From positions 1 through 35,456 of the forward strand of contig JAKQNP010000012.1 in the NCBI GenBank assembly GCA_029565675.1: 35,456 nt of DNA, given 5' to 3'. Of the stretch, positions 1 to 8,721 are shown one piece after another. The translations under genes were made by a program, and so were the position numbers. Position 1 is the first letter of the stretch; each line of letters starts with the position of its first letter. Under the pieces are notes generated by a model. The model saw only the letters and a list, made by a program, of their open reading frames with translations, ran no database searches and was not told the origin of the DNA. Origin of the DNA: a bacterium (GTDB lineage Bacteria; Zhuqueibacterota; Zhuqueibacteria; Residuimicrobiales; Oceaniaggregativiventaceae).

Positions 1-442
1 TTCGTGCTCGGTGTTGTAGACAACTTTGAAACTTTCTGAAAACCATGGGAAACATACGCCCGAACCAAAATGCGAAACTGTTCAAAAAGTAGATTTTGTC
101 TTTATAGCAGAGAGAGGTATTGAATAAGATGTCAAAATCGATAAATATTTAGTAAATTAATTCTGTTTTATGTTTTTTTCTTTTGTTTATGAATTAATCA
201 GGCTAGTCTGTTGAAATAAATCAAGCTAATTTTCTACTATTCGGTAAAATATTGCAATTTTTTCGCCCAGGACCGGCACTTTGCCGAAAAACCGGGGTCG
301 CATCAGCAAGCGTCGACCAACCGGGCAAGACGATTCGGTTTCGCAAACAGGCAAGATTGAGGACTTCTTTCAGGGGGCTTTTTTTAACAATGCCATCCGC
401 AACCAAAGCCTGGCGGATTTAAGCGGCGGGTTTAAATCGAGG
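1..442. other. AT-rich region without a recognisable gene
   Basis: No convincing coding sequence is visible. Roughly positions 100-250 are strongly AT-rich, and the rest is closer to the window average. A short inverted repeat CGGCA-CTT-TGCCG lies near 275-287, just past the stop of the response regulator gene that reads leftward, but no T-run follows it in that direction, so it is not a convincing terminator. A TTGAAA-N18-TACTAT pair at 211-240 resembles a rightward sigma-70 promoter, yet no rightward gene follows, and chance matches are expected in such AT-rich DNA. The stretch may hold the control region of a gene left of the window. Confidence 0.4.
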
Positions 443-1843
443 TCAGCAGATCGATTCCGCATGGCTGACATGCATTTTGCCGCGCAAACCATGCTTTTTG
501 ATTTTGAGATGCAGATTTTGCCGCGGCATTTGCGCGATTTTCGCGGCTTGCGAGACATTGCCGTCCACCGACAAGAGCAGCTGGCGCACGTATTCGCGTT
601 CAAAAGAATTCTTTGCCTCTGCATAGGGAAGCAATTGTGGATTGGAAGCGGAGAGTGGATCGCCCTGAAAAGGCTGCAAATACTCATCCGGCAACTCGGC
701 GGGCCCAATCCAGTCCGAATCCGATAACGCCACCAAACGCTCGATCACGTTTTCCAACTCTCGCACATTGCCTTTCCACGGCTGGCGTTTGAGGATTTCG
801 ATGGTTTCGGGTTTCAGGTAGACACCGAGATGGTTGTGCTTTTTTGAATAATAATTGACAAAGTGGTGGATGAGCAATTCGATATCTTCGACGCGTACGC
901 GCAATGACCCGACCACCAGGGTGATGACATTGAGCCGATAGTAAAGATCTTCGCGGAACTCGCCCTTTTTGACCAATTCCTTGAGATTGCGGTTGGTCGC
1001 GGCGATTACTCTGGCGTGCGAGGTCAAAACCTCAGCGCCGCCAATGCGCCGGAATTCCTTTTCCTGCAAGATGCGCAAAAGTTTGACCTGAAACGAAGGC
1101 GTTGTATCGCCGATCTCATCGAGAAAAATCGTACCGCGATCAGCGCTTTCAAAATAGCCTTTTTGCGTGCGATAGGCACCGGTAAACGAGCCTTTTTCAT
1201 GACCGAAAAGGTTGCTCTCCAGCAAGGTGTCGGGTATGCCGCCGCAATGCACCGCCACAAAATTTTCGTTTTTCTGTGGGCTGAGCTCGTGAATCATGCG
1301 GGCGACCACTTCCTTGCCGGTTCCGGTCTCGCCGAGAATCAACACCGTGGAGTTCAGGGGAGCGACTTTGTAGATGGCTTTCTTGAGCTCGATGATCGAT
1401 TTGCTCTTGCCGATCAATTGGTGTTGCAGAAAAGGCTGTTCTCTCTCTTCCCAATCGCTCTTTGCCTGGGCAGACGTGGGCCTGCTCAGATACTCATGTA
1501 ACGTGCGTTTGAAATTCTCCAGAGAATCAAAAGGCTTTTCGATAAAGTCGTCAGCGCCGTGTTTGATGCACTCGATGACCTGATCGACGGTCGCATGGCC
1601 CACCAGGATGATAAACCGCTCCTGGTCGACATCGCGGATCTCGGCCAGAATCTCGTCGATGGTCGATTTGAGAAAATTATAGTCCAAGATGATCCCGCGA
1701 ATCGATTTCAAATCGTTCAGCAAATGAACGCCGCGGGCTAAATCATCGACCGAAATCACTTCACAGTCATAACCGTTGAGACTCTTTTGCACGATTTTGC
1801 GAATGGTCTCATCTTGCTCAACGATAAGGACAGATGATTTCAT
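443..1843 (-). CDS. Sigma-54-dependent response regulator (NtrC family)
   Basis: A 466-residue activator of sigma-54 RNA polymerase with the three usual NtrC-type parts. The receiver (about 1-120) keeps the phospho-acceptor D54 in ILDYN, T85 and K103 (IEKPF). The AAA+ domain (about 143-375) has Walker A GETGTGKE at 171-178, the sigma-54 contact loop as GSFTGA at 218-223 (more usually GAFTGA), and Walker B FLDEIGD at 240-246. The C-terminus (about 420-458) is a Fis-type helix-turn-helix. The usual PPLRxRxED stretch reads GSLRVRVED, so the two prolines are missing but the arginines remain. No sensor kinase gene is adjacent. A -24/-12 element lies 70 nt upstream, which suggests sigma-54-dependent, possibly autogenous, expression. 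The target genes cannot be read from the sequence; the sigma-54-like promoters at 28313 and 30422 are possible ones. Confidence 0.93.
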   Translation of the reverse strand: MKSSVLIVEQDETIRKIVQKSLNGYDCEVISVDDLARGVHLLNDLKSIRGIILDYNFLKSTIDEILAEIRDVDQERFIILVGHATVDQVIECIKHGADDFIEKPFDSLENFKRTLHEYLSRPTSAQAKSDWEEREQPFLQHQLIGKSKSIIELKKAIYKVAPLNSTVLILGETGTGKEVVARMIHELSPQKNENFVAVHCGGIPDTLLESNLFGHEKGSFTGAYRTQKGYFESADRGTIFLDEIGDTTPSFQVKLLRILQEKEFRRIGGAEVLTSHARVIAATNRNLKELVKKGEFREDLYYRLNVITLVVGSLRVRVEDIELLIHHFVNYYSKKHNHLGVYLKPETIEILKRQPWKGNVRELENVIERLVALSDSDWIGPAELPDEYLQPFQGDPLSASNPQLLPYAEAKNSFEREYVRQLLLSVDGNVSQAAKIAQMPRQNLHLKIKKHGLRGKMHVSHAESIC

Positions 1844-2281
1844 GAGGGCTCATCCTTTTTTGCTTCAAAGAATCTGGTTGTCATCGATACCTGTAACCTG
1901 TACCGGCCTTTAAGCAAACAATGTGCCTGAATCCTGCCAAAACAGAAAAACTCATAACTGATATAATAACAAAAAAATAAGCGCAGGCTGCTTCAGCCAT
2001 TTTTGCACATCCGCATCTGCAGTTGTGGTGTTTATGCCACATCCGGCAAGTGTGCGCCACGCCTGCCCTGCCCGGGCTTGGCCATGCGACTCCGGGGGTG
2101 AAGGTTGTTTCTCTTTTGGTTTCATTCTTGCCAATTACTTGCTATATTTCCACAGTGGTGCTCCAACAAAAGTCTGTGAATTCCCATGGCCAACCAACCA
2201 CAATCAAGCTGCCGGGTCTGCCGGCAAGTTCAGCCAAAACTGATTTAGGAATTCCGCTGGCCAGCCAAACCAGGAGATAAA
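1844..2281. other. Divergent intergenic region between response regulator and sbcD
   Basis: This 438-bp spacer separates two divergently transcribed genes. The left part holds the sigma-54 promoter of the response regulator. The part next to sbcD carries AGGAG at 2272-2276, six bases before the GTG start. I see no strong sigma-70 promoter for sbcD. Open frames here are short and lack ribosome binding sites, including a 20-codon one at 2186 with a CxxC motif. Confidence 0.5.
1913..1928 (-). promoter_or_regulatory. Sigma-54 (-24/-12) promoter of the response regulator
   Basis: Read on the minus strand the sequence is AGGCACATTGTTTGCT. It matches the consensus TGGCACG-N4-TTGCW in 14 of the positions that matter least ambiguously, with GG and GC at the correct 16-nt geometry; only the first T and the last G of the -24 block differ. 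It lies 70 bases before the ATG at 1843. A sigma-54 promoter in front of a sigma-54 activator gene is a common autoregulatory arrangement. Confidence 0.7.
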
Positions 2282-3415
2282 GTGAAGATTTTGCATTTTT
2301 CCGACACGCATCTCGGATTTTCCGAATACCATCGTCTCGATCCGGTCAGCGGCATCAATCAACGGGAACAGGATTTTTATTCATCGTGGAATCAGGTCAT
2401 CGCTGCCGTGCAAAGATTGCGGCCGGATATCGTGATCCACGCCGGAGACCTTTTTCACACCCCGCGTCCCAGCAATCGCGCCATTCATATGGCTTTGCAG
2501 GGTTTTAAGCAGATCGATGAAATGGGAGTGCCGGTCGTTGTGGTCGCCGGAAATCACGAAACTCCCCGCATTCGCAGCACCGGATCGATTTTCGAATCGA
2601 TTGCGCTTTATCCGCAGGTGCACGCGGCCTTTAATTACCGGAGTGAGCGGTTTACCATCGGGACTGTCGATATTCATTGTCTGCCCCATTGTTCGCTGGC
2701 CGAAGAGTTGCAGGCAGCGGTTGAATCGATCGAGTTCCGGCCGCAAGCGGAGGCCAACATCCTGGTCGCGCACGGCGCGTGGGGCGGCAAGGATCGTTAT
2801 GAAATGGGCGAATTCAACGAACAGCGCCTGCCGGATATCGAAGCCATCCTCGACCACCATTTTGACTATATCGCTTTGGGCCATTATCATCGCCAGGTGA
2901 AAGTGGCTGAAAATGGCTGGTACTCGGGTTCCACAGAAAGGACCAGTTTCAACGAGGCGGGAAATCGCTGCGGTTTTTTGCAGATCGATTTGCAAAGCAA
3001 AGCCGTGGAAAAAATCGAACTGTCCACTCGGCCGATGCGGCGGTTGGCGCCAATCGACTGCAGCGGTTTGGCTACCCAGCAGATCTATGATGCTCTGGCC
3101 GAGCAGGCCGCCGCTGACCTCGACGGCGCCATCGTGCAGTTGACCCTGCAAAACCTGGAAGAAAACTCGTTCGTCGCGCTCGCGATGGAAGCTGTCGAGG
3201 AGATCTTTGCCGGCGTTTTTCATTTGGAAAAACATCTGTTGCCTCGTGTAACCGGAAGCCGCTCTTCGCAAAGCGGTGAATATCGCATCGATTCGCTTCC
3301 GGTGGAATTCCATCGCTACCTCGATACACGTGAATCTGTGGAATTGGATATCGAACGCCTGAAACAGCTGGGAACGCGCTATCTGACCCAGGATGGCGAC
3401 AATTCGGCTCTTTGA
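2282..3415 (+). CDS. sbcD: SbcD/Mre11-type exonuclease subunit
   Basis: Nuclease subunit of the SbcCD (Mre11-Rad50) complex, which opens hairpin and protein-blocked DNA ends. The 377-residue protein shows all calcineurin-like phosphoesterase motifs in order: D8 and H10 (FSDTH), D56 (HAGDLFH), N91-H92 (AGNHE), H164 (VAHGAW), and H201/H203 (ALGHYH), which together bind two metal ions. The remaining 150 residues form the capping and Rad50-contact region. Start is GTG, chosen for the AGGAG six bases upstream and because the frame opens directly with the conserved MKILHFSDTHLG. sbcC follows after 15 bases and carries its own ribosome site, so the two form an operon. Confidence 0.95.
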   Translation: MKILHFSDTHLGFSEYHRLDPVSGINQREQDFYSSWNQVIAAVQRLRPDIVIHAGDLFHTPRPSNRAIHMALQGFKQIDEMGVPVVVVAGNHETPRIRSTGSIFESIALYPQVHAAFNYRSERFTIGTVDIHCLPHCSLAEELQAAVESIEFRPQAEANILVAHGAWGGKDRYEMGEFNEQRLPDIEAILDHHFDYIALGHYHRQVKVAENGWYSGSTERTSFNEAGNRCGFLQIDLQSKAVEKIELSTRPMRRLAPIDCSGLATQQIYDALAEQAAADLDGAIVQLTLQNLEENSFVALAMEAVEEIFAGVFHLEKHLLPRVTGSRSSQSGEYRIDSLPVEFHRYLDTRESVELDIERLKQLGTRYLTQDGDNSAL

Positions 3416-3430
3416 CCTGAAGGAGACCAA

Positions 3431-5833
3431 ATGGTCATCACCCAACTGCAGCTAAAAAATTACCGGCGTTTCCTCGATCTGCAAATTGAATTCCCTGAAT
3501 CGATTATCGGCATTATCGGGCGCAACGGTGCCGGCAAATCCACCCTGATCGAAGCGATCGGTTGGGCGTTATTCGGCAACCGCGCCGCCCGTACAGAGAA
3601 GCAGGACATCCGCAATCTCCATGTCGACTCCAGTGCCGCCTGTGAAGTGCAGCTGGATTTTGCATTTGGCGGTCATACCTACCGCGTCATGCGCCGCCTC
3701 AAGGGAAAATCATTTGCCATCGAGGCCGCCTTGTATCGCGATGGCGGGGAAGAAGCGATTGCCGTTCAGGAACGCGGTGTGACCGAGGCCATCGAATCGC
3801 TGCTGATGATGGATTACCGCTCGTTTTTTACCTCTGTCTTTGCGCGGCAAAAAGAGGTGGACGCATTGATGAACATGCAAGCCGAGGAGAGGCGCCGCTA
3901 TTTGCACCGCCTGTTGAACCTCGACCTCATCGACCGGGCGCGCGAACAGGTCCGCCGCGATCGCAGCGACTTGTCCAACAAACTCGAAGAAGCCGCCAAA
4001 TATGACCGCGATGTGGAAGCGCTGAACCGCGAACTGCAGGAAACGCAAGGCCTGCTGGAGCAGGAACAAGGCACTGCCGCTGCGCTGAAGAAACAGATCG
4101 CCGGGGCTGATAAATCCCTTGCCGCCGCAAAAGAGAACTTGAAAGCGCTCGAAGATAAACGCGACCGCTATATGGCGCAGCAAAACCAGTTTCGCACTTT
4201 GCAGACCCGGTTGGCAGAGAATAGAGAGCGGTTGCCGCGCGTACAGCAGGAATTGCAAGAGATCGGCCTGGCCGAACAGGAGCTCGCCAACCTGCAGCCG
4301 GAGTTGCAGCAGGTGGCGACCGTGCAGGCGCAGCTCGAAGAACAACAAAGCGCTGCCGAAAGGCATGTGCAGCGGGCCGCCAAGCAAGAGGAATTTGCCC
4401 GATTGCAACAGAGCCTCGCTCGCGAAATGCTAAAACAAGCGGCGCTCGAAAAGCTCGCGGCTGAAGAAGCGAGCGTGCAGGAGCAAATCGCCGCAACCGA
4501 CAGCCGGATTGCCGAGGCCGAAAAGACAGAAACCGCGCTCATGGAGCGTCTGAACGAACACCAGGGCATTTTGGGGGCGCTTGAACATACCGGAGCAGAT
4601 TTGAAAGAAAAAGTGGCCAGGGTGCAGGAGTTGGGCCCGGAGGGTGAATGCCCGGTCTGCACGCAGATGCTGGGTTCGCATTACGAAAAAGTCGTTGCCG
4701 ATCTCGAAAAACAGCTGCAAGAGCTGCGCCGCCGGTTTGTGGATGAACGCTCTGCTGTTGCAGACTTGCAGCAACAAATCGAGCAGGTGCGGCAATCGCT
4801 TGCTGAGGCGCGCCGCACCAAAGAGCAACAAATTCTATCCTGCAGCCGCGCCCAGGAAGCGAAAAAATCGCTGGATCAGTTGCAGGAGACTCTGCAACAA
4901 TGGCAGAAAAGCGCAATCGATCTGCAAGGCGAAATCCAGTCGTTGGGCGACGGGGTTTACAATCGCAAAGAACATGAATCTTTGAAACAGCGCTATGCCG
5001 AACTTGTGAGCATGCAGCAGCGCGCGGCCGGATTGCAGGAACGCGTGTTGCGCAAAACGAACTTGCAAGAGGAGGAAGCGCGCCTGGCCGGTGTCATCGA
5101 CGAGGTGGGAAAAGAGATCGCTGCCGCCGAGCAAGCGCTGCTGAAAATAGATTTCAATCCCGATTCCTATCTCGCCGGCAAACAGTCAGTGGAAACGGCT
5201 CAGCAGGAGCGCGACGGTTTGCGCGAGACGGACAGCGCCCAACGGGAACGGCTGGCAGGACTGCGCAAGGACAAACAGCGCATCGAACGGGATTTGCATG
5301 AACAGGCGGAGAGAGAGAAGCAGAAAAAAGCCAGGCAGGAAGAGATTACCTATTTGCAGGCACTGGACCATCATTTCGGCCGTTTCCGTCTCGAGTTGGC
5401 CGGCCGGATTCGGCCGTTGATTTCACACCACACCTCGGAACTGTTGAACCTGACCACCGATGGCCGTTATTCCCTGATCGATCTGGATGAAGATTATACC
5501 TTGACCGTCTATGACGGCAATCAGCCTTTCCCGCTCAACCACTTTTCCGGCGGTGAGCAGGATTTGGCCAACCTGTGTTTGCGCATCGCCATCAGCCAGG
5601 TCATTGCCGAACGCGGCAGCAGTTCCCCGATCAGCATGATTGTTCTGGATGAAGTCTTTGGCTCACAGGATGATGAAAGGCGATCGCTCATCCTCAATGC
5701 GTTCCATCAGCTCAAACACCATTTTCGCCAGATCATCCTCATTACCCATGTCGAAGGTATCAAGGATGTCCTGCCGGTGATCATCGAAGTCGGCACCGCC
5801 GACGAACAGAGCAGCTTTGCCCGCATGATTTGA
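3431..5833 (+). CDS. sbcC: SbcC/Rad50-type SMC-like ATPase
   Basis: ATPase and DNA-tether subunit of the SbcCD complex. The 800-residue protein has Walker A GRNGAGKST at 30-38, then two long coiled-coil arms rich in Q, E, A and L (about 180-390 and 415-640). They are separated by the zinc hook CPVC at 407-410, where two molecules join through one zinc ion. The C-terminal lobe contains the ABC signature FSGGEQ (about 704-709) and Walker B SMIVLDEVFG (about 735-744). Length is on the short side for SbcC but normal for the Rad50-like subset. GGAG precedes the ATG. It is the downstream partner of sbcD and nothing follows it on this strand for 1.5 kb. Confidence 0.95.
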   Translation: MVITQLQLKNYRRFLDLQIEFPESIIGIIGRNGAGKSTLIEAIGWALFGNRAARTEKQDIRNLHVDSSAACEVQLDFAFGGHTYRVMRRLKGKSFAIEAALYRDGGEEAIAVQERGVTEAIESLLMMDYRSFFTSVFARQKEVDALMNMQAEERRRYLHRLLNLDLIDRAREQVRRDRSDLSNKLEEAAKYDRDVEALNRELQETQGLLEQEQGTAAALKKQIAGADKSLAAAKENLKALEDKRDRYMAQQNQFRTLQTRLAENRERLPRVQQELQEIGLAEQELANLQPELQQVATVQAQLEEQQSAAERHVQRAAKQEEFARLQQSLAREMLKQAALEKLAAEEASVQEQIAATDSRIAEAEKTETALMERLNEHQGILGALEHTGADLKEKVARVQELGPEGECPVCTQMLGSHYEKVVADLEKQLQELRRRFVDERSAVADLQQQIEQVRQSLAEARRTKEQQILSCSRAQEAKKSLDQLQETLQQWQKSAIDLQGEIQSLGDGVYNRKEHESLKQRYAELVSMQQRAAGLQERVLRKTNLQEEEARLAGVIDEVGKEIAAAEQALLKIDFNPDSYLAGKQSVETAQQERDGLRETDSAQRERLAGLRKDKQRIERDLHEQAEREKQKKARQEEITYLQALDHHFGRFRLELAGRIRPLISHHTSELLNLTTDGRYSLIDLDEDYTLTVYDGNQPFPLNHFSGGEQDLANLCLRIAISQVIAERGSSSPISMIVLDEVFGSQDDERRSLILNAFHQLKHHFRQIILITHVEGIKDVLPVIIEVGTADEQSSFARMI

Positions 5834-5959
5834 TCGATATCGCAGCTCAACGACTGGCGGCACCGGTCGCGATGCCGCGGCCAGAACAGCAATCTGCCTC
5901 GCCTTGTTGACAGGCTATGCTTTTTGCACCTGCCCGGCGGTTCCCTGGTCGCACTTTTT

Positions 5960-6982
5960 CTATTGCGGTGTCCCCTCACTGTCATAGGCCGCTCTGTTTT
6001 GGACTTGCTTGAGCGATAACCCTTCCAGCGAAATGAGGATCAAACCCACAGGGATCAACGGCAAAAAGTTGATCCCGTGCACGACAAATGCAAACGTCAG
6101 CGCTTCGCTTTCGGGCACATGAAATTGCAGCAAAGCCATCAAGCAGAGATAATGATAGGCGCCGACGTACCCCGGCGAAGAGGGAACCACCACTGCAATC
6201 GTGGTGGTGACGAGAAGAACAAGAGCAGCCATCCATGGCAGAGAATAGGTTTCTGTAAAACCGAATGCATAAAATCCCAATTGAAAAACCGCTCCATAAC
6301 AGGCCCAAATGATCAGGGAAAGAAGAACCACGATGGCATAGTGGCTGGCGGATTTGAGCGGCACGACACCCTCGAGAAAGGCCGAGACCAGATCTGTTAT
6401 TTTTTTCTGCCGGTCGGCGGCAAGAAAGCCGGTGAGCGATCGCAGCACATGCAGGCTTTTTGCGCGATGAACTTTCATCACCAGCAAGACGAGCATGATT
6501 ACAACCATTCCAGCGATGGTGAAATAGCCGCCTTGTCTGGCCACCTCGGGCAGCTCCGGGTAGACGAGCAAAGTCAGGGCCATCAGCAACAGGAGAGTCA
6601 AAACGTCGATTATGCGCTCAACCACGATTGTGCCGAATACCGCGCTGCCGCTCATTTTTGCATTTCTTTGCACCAGATAGGCGCGCACAAGCTCGCCGAG
6701 GTGTGCAGGCAGAAAAGAGTTGGCAGTATAACCGATCAACAGTGCAGAAAAAAGAGTGGGGAGGCGGACGTAACGGATCGGCAGCAACAGAAACTGCCAA
6801 CGCCAGCTGCGCAAAAAATGGCTGAGGGCAATCACAACCAGCATCGGCAACACATACCAATAATTTGCCTTTGCAAAAGCAGAAAGCATCTCTGCAAAGT
6901 TTACTTTCCGAAACGAGAGATAGAGGAACAGGGCGCTGAGCAGAATGCCGATCCAGACTTTCCAGTTAACCGATTTTTTCAT
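5960..6982 (-). CDS. Flippase-like integral membrane protein (UPF0104/LPG synthase TM-type)
   Basis: A 340-residue polytopic membrane protein with about eight hydrophobic segments. It carries the family's typical sequence blocks: an arginine-rich HFLRSWRW after the second helix, the polar NSFLPAHLGELVRAYL block (about 93-108), and VVPSSPGYVGAYHY (about 264-277) near the C-terminus. This is the transmembrane domain shared by lysylphosphatidylglycerol synthases (MprF flippase part), YbhN and archaeal relatives. The catalytic aminoacyl-transfer domain is absent, so lipid or glycan-lipid transport is more likely than lipid aminoacylation. It converges on sbcC with 126 bp between the stops. The substrate is unknown. 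Confidence 0.85.
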   Translation of the reverse strand: MKKSVNWKVWIGILLSALFLYLSFRKVNFAEMLSAFAKANYWYVLPMLVVIALSHFLRSWRWQFLLLPIRYVRLPTLFSALLIGYTANSFLPAHLGELVRAYLVQRNAKMSGSAVFGTIVVERIIDVLTLLLLMALTLLVYPELPEVARQGGYFTIAGMVVIMLVLLVMKVHRAKSLHVLRSLTGFLAADRQKKITDLVSAFLEGVVPLKSASHYAIVVLLSLIIWACYGAVFQLGFYAFGFTETYSLPWMAALVLLVTTTIAVVVPSSPGYVGAYHYLCLMALLQFHVPESEALTFAFVVHGINFLPLIPVGLILISLEGLSLKQVQNRAAYDSEGTPQ

Positions 6983-7018
6983 GGCTGTCTCTGATGGGTT
7001 TAAAGAAAAAATGAACCT

Positions 7019-7147
7019 TTACGAACAACGCTGTCGGTAGGCCTCGGCACCGGCCAGGGCGACACGCAAGGCAAACTCGCATTGTGCGGCATCTCTGGCC
7101 GCATGGATGATGGAAAGAGCCGCTATTGAATCGTTCAAGATAATCAT
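7019..7147 (-). CDS. Possible small protein, 42 residues (uncertain)
   Basis: An ATG-initiated frame just upstream of the flippase-like gene and on the same strand. It would encode a short alanine-rich, probably helical peptide that opens MIILNDSIAALS and ends AEAYRQRCS. Amino-acid composition looks protein-like, with few rare codons, but no ribosome binding site precedes the ATG and I recognise no family. It could equally be a chance frame or a decayed gene end. Confidence 0.22.
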   Translation of the reverse strand: MIILNDSIAALSIIHAARDAAQCEFALRVALAGAEAYRQRCS

Positions 7148-7225
7148 TACTAAAAAAAAGAGCAAGTGCGAATGGGTTTCTGTCGGATAAAAAAGTGCTG
7201 CGACAAAAGGGCAGGGGATTTCTGC

Positions 7226-7254
7226 TTGCGTTGCATTGTTTTTATCGATATTTT
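7226..7254 (+). promoter_or_regulatory. Candidate sigma-70 promoter for the phosphate block
   Basis: TTGCGT at 7226-7231 and TATTTT at 7249-7254 are separated by 17 bases and lie about 95 bases before the ATG at 7347. The match is moderate and sits in T-rich sequence, so chance is a real alternative. Confidence 0.3.
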
Positions 7255-7346
7255 TTTTTGCTGCCTCGCCTGACCGCGAAAATCGGCGGATAATTCATCG
7301 TAAAAAAAAAGGTGATTGGGTGGCAAATAAAGCCAAAGAGGGATAA

Positions 7347-7676
7347 ATGGCCAGCGACAAGAAAACAGCACCGGACAAAACAGCAGAGTTGCACAAGCAA
7401 CTGCTGGCTGATCTGGGCAATTTGCGCGGAGAATTTCGCGACTTGATCAATCGATATCAATCGGAAACTGAAACCCGACTGGTCAGATGCATCAATATCC
7501 TTTCCGATGCGAATTATGCCGAAAAAAATCGGGTCATGAAGAACAGCAAGAAACTCAACCGCCTTGTCGATCTTTTTGCAAAACTCAAGATCGATCCTCT
7601 CCAGGACAGTTTCAAAGAACTCAAGCGGATCGACAGGGGAGTTGATCAGATCTTTGCGATTCTGGAAAAGAAATGA
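7347..7676 (+). CDS. Small charged helical protein, function unknown
   Basis: A 109-residue soluble protein with about one third charged residues and heptad-like leucine spacing through most of its length, suggesting a coiled coil or helical bundle. No catalytic motif, signal peptide or membrane segment is visible and I do not recognise the family. The ATG has AGAGGG five bases upstream. Its stop overlaps the start of the Ppx/GppA gene as ATGA, so the two are translationally coupled. That suggests a partner or regulator of the phosphatase, but this is inference from position only. Confidence 0.75.
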   Translation: MASDKKTAPDKTAELHKQLLADLGNLRGEFRDLINRYQSETETRLVRCINILSDANYAEKNRVMKNSKKLNRLVDLFAKLKIDPLQDSFKELKRIDRGVDQIFAILEKK

Positions 7677-8620
7677 TGCAGCGTGCAGCTGTTGATATTG
7701 GCACCAATTCGACACGTCTTCTCATCGCGACCGTTTCTGCCGCCGGGGTGATTGAGGCTGTGCGCGCCGAGGAACGCATCACGCGGCTGGGAGAGAAAAG
7801 CACAGCCGAATGCGGACTGCAGCTCGCAGCCATGGAACGGGTTCTGGCTGCGTTGGCCGAATATCAAGAGATCTGTACCACCTATGGGATTGATCAACCG
7901 ATCGTTTTCGCCACCAGCGCCACTCGTGAAGCGCGCAACGGCCGGGAATTGATCGAGCGCATCGCCGCCCGGACCGGCTGGAAATGCCGGGTGATCAGCG
8001 GCGAGCAAGAAGCGTTGCTCTCTTTTCGCGGCGTGGTCAGCGACCACACCTTTCAGGGCAAGGGCTTGGTGTGCGATATCGGCGGCGGCAGCACAGAATT
8101 CATCTTCACCGAAGGCAATTCGATCAGCCACCGCGCCAGCCTGTTGCTCGGCAGTCGGCGGTTGACTGAGCTCTATCCGGCCAATGCTCCTGCAACAACA
8201 GAAACGCTGCAAAGAATGCAAATGCATGCCCTTCGCCTGTACGAATCCCTGCCCAAATTTTCCGCACAAAGCGCAGTCAGCGTCGGCGGCACGGCAACCA
8301 CTTTGGCCTTGATGGCGCAAAAACTCTCTCTTGCCCGGGCAGAGCAGGCGCATGGATTCCAGCTGCAGCGAAATGATTTGCACGAGTGGATCGATCTCCT
8401 CGCTGCTCTCCCCATTCCCGCGAGAAAAAAAATTATCGGATTGCACCCGGATCGAGCCGATGTCATCCTGGCCGGCGCCATCATTCTCGCTTCCATCCTC
8501 GATTATTATCATTTGTCTGCTGTGCGCATCAGCCTGCGCGATCTGCTGTACGGCGTGTTGTTGCCTGACAACGGCCTCGAGCGTCCTCCGTCCAGACCCT
8601 TTGTCGCCAAGGGTGTATGA
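7673..8620 (+). CDS. Ppx/GppA family phosphatase
   Basis: Exopolyphosphatase or guanosine-pentaphosphate phosphohydrolase of the ASKHA fold. The 315-residue protein shows the phosphate-1 loop AVDIGTNSTRLLIA (about 4-17), the FATSATREARNG block, the VISGEQEALLSF block, phosphate-2 DIGGGSTEFIF (about 139-149), and the SVGGTATTLALM block (about 202-213). It is the short, roughly 300-residue form without the C-terminal HD-like domain of E. coli Ppx. It releases phosphate from polyphosphate and/or converts pppGpp to ppGpp; sequence alone does not separate these. Proximity to the PiT transporter favours polyphosphate turnover. Start may be ATG 7673 (overlapping) or ATG 7676. Confidence 0.9.
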   Translation: MMQRAAVDIGTNSTRLLIATVSAAGVIEAVRAEERITRLGEKSTAECGLQLAAMERVLAALAEYQEICTTYGIDQPIVFATSATREARNGRELIERIAARTGWKCRVISGEQEALLSFRGVVSDHTFQGKGLVCDIGGGSTEFIFTEGNSISHRASLLLGSRRLTELYPANAPATTETLQRMQMHALRLYESLPKFSAQSAVSVGGTATTLALMAQKLSLARAEQAHGFQLQRNDLHEWIDLLAALPIPARKKIIGLHPDRADVILAGAIILASILDYYHLSAVRISLRDLLYGVLLPDNGLERPPSRPFVAKGV

Positions 8621-8657
8621 AGTCGGCTTTTTCGACACCTGTCTGGAGAACAAAAAA

Positions 8658-8676
8658 CTTAACACAAACTTAACTT
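8658..8676 (+). promoter_or_regulatory. Pho-box-like direct repeat upstream of the PiT transporter
   Basis: CTTAACAC-AAA-CTTAACTT is a tandem repeat with an 11-bp period. It resembles PhoB/PhoP-family sites, which are direct repeats of about 7-8 bp with an 11-bp period (CTTAACCT-type in cyanobacteria, TTAACA-type in Bacillus). A TAAAAA hexamer follows at about 8687-8692, a plausible position for a -10. The next gene on this strand is the phosphate transporter at 8973, with a mobile element lying in between. No response regulator of the Pho type is in the window, so recognition is inferred. Confidence 0.45.
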
Positions 8677-8721
8677 GGGATTTTTGTAAAAATGATGTAT
8701 TTAAAGAGCCGGTTATTTTAT

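Larger units (their letters stand above)
6983..7346. other. Intergenic region between flippase-like gene and small coiled-coil gene
   Basis: This 364-bp spacer separates divergent genes. It contains a possible 42-codon frame on the minus strand (7019-7147), several A/T runs, and a weak rightward sigma-70 candidate at 7226-7254. AGAGGG lies five bases before the ATG at 7347. Confidence 0.4.

Noticed and set aside
211-240. TTGAAA-N18-TACTAT promoter-like pair
   Set aside because: It points toward no gene on that strand and lies in AT-rich sequence where such matches are frequent.
2186-2248. 20-codon frame with CRVC before sbcD
   Set aside because: It has no ribosome site and is too short to support.
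2381-3445. Long open frame antisense to sbcD
   Set aside because: It lies wholly opposite a gene with all catalytic motifs, has no family motif, and is typical of frames opposite G+C-rich codons.
6077-6994. Plus-strand frame opposite the flippase-like gene
   Set aside because: Its composition is rich in H, Q and R, as expected from antisense of hydrophobic codons.
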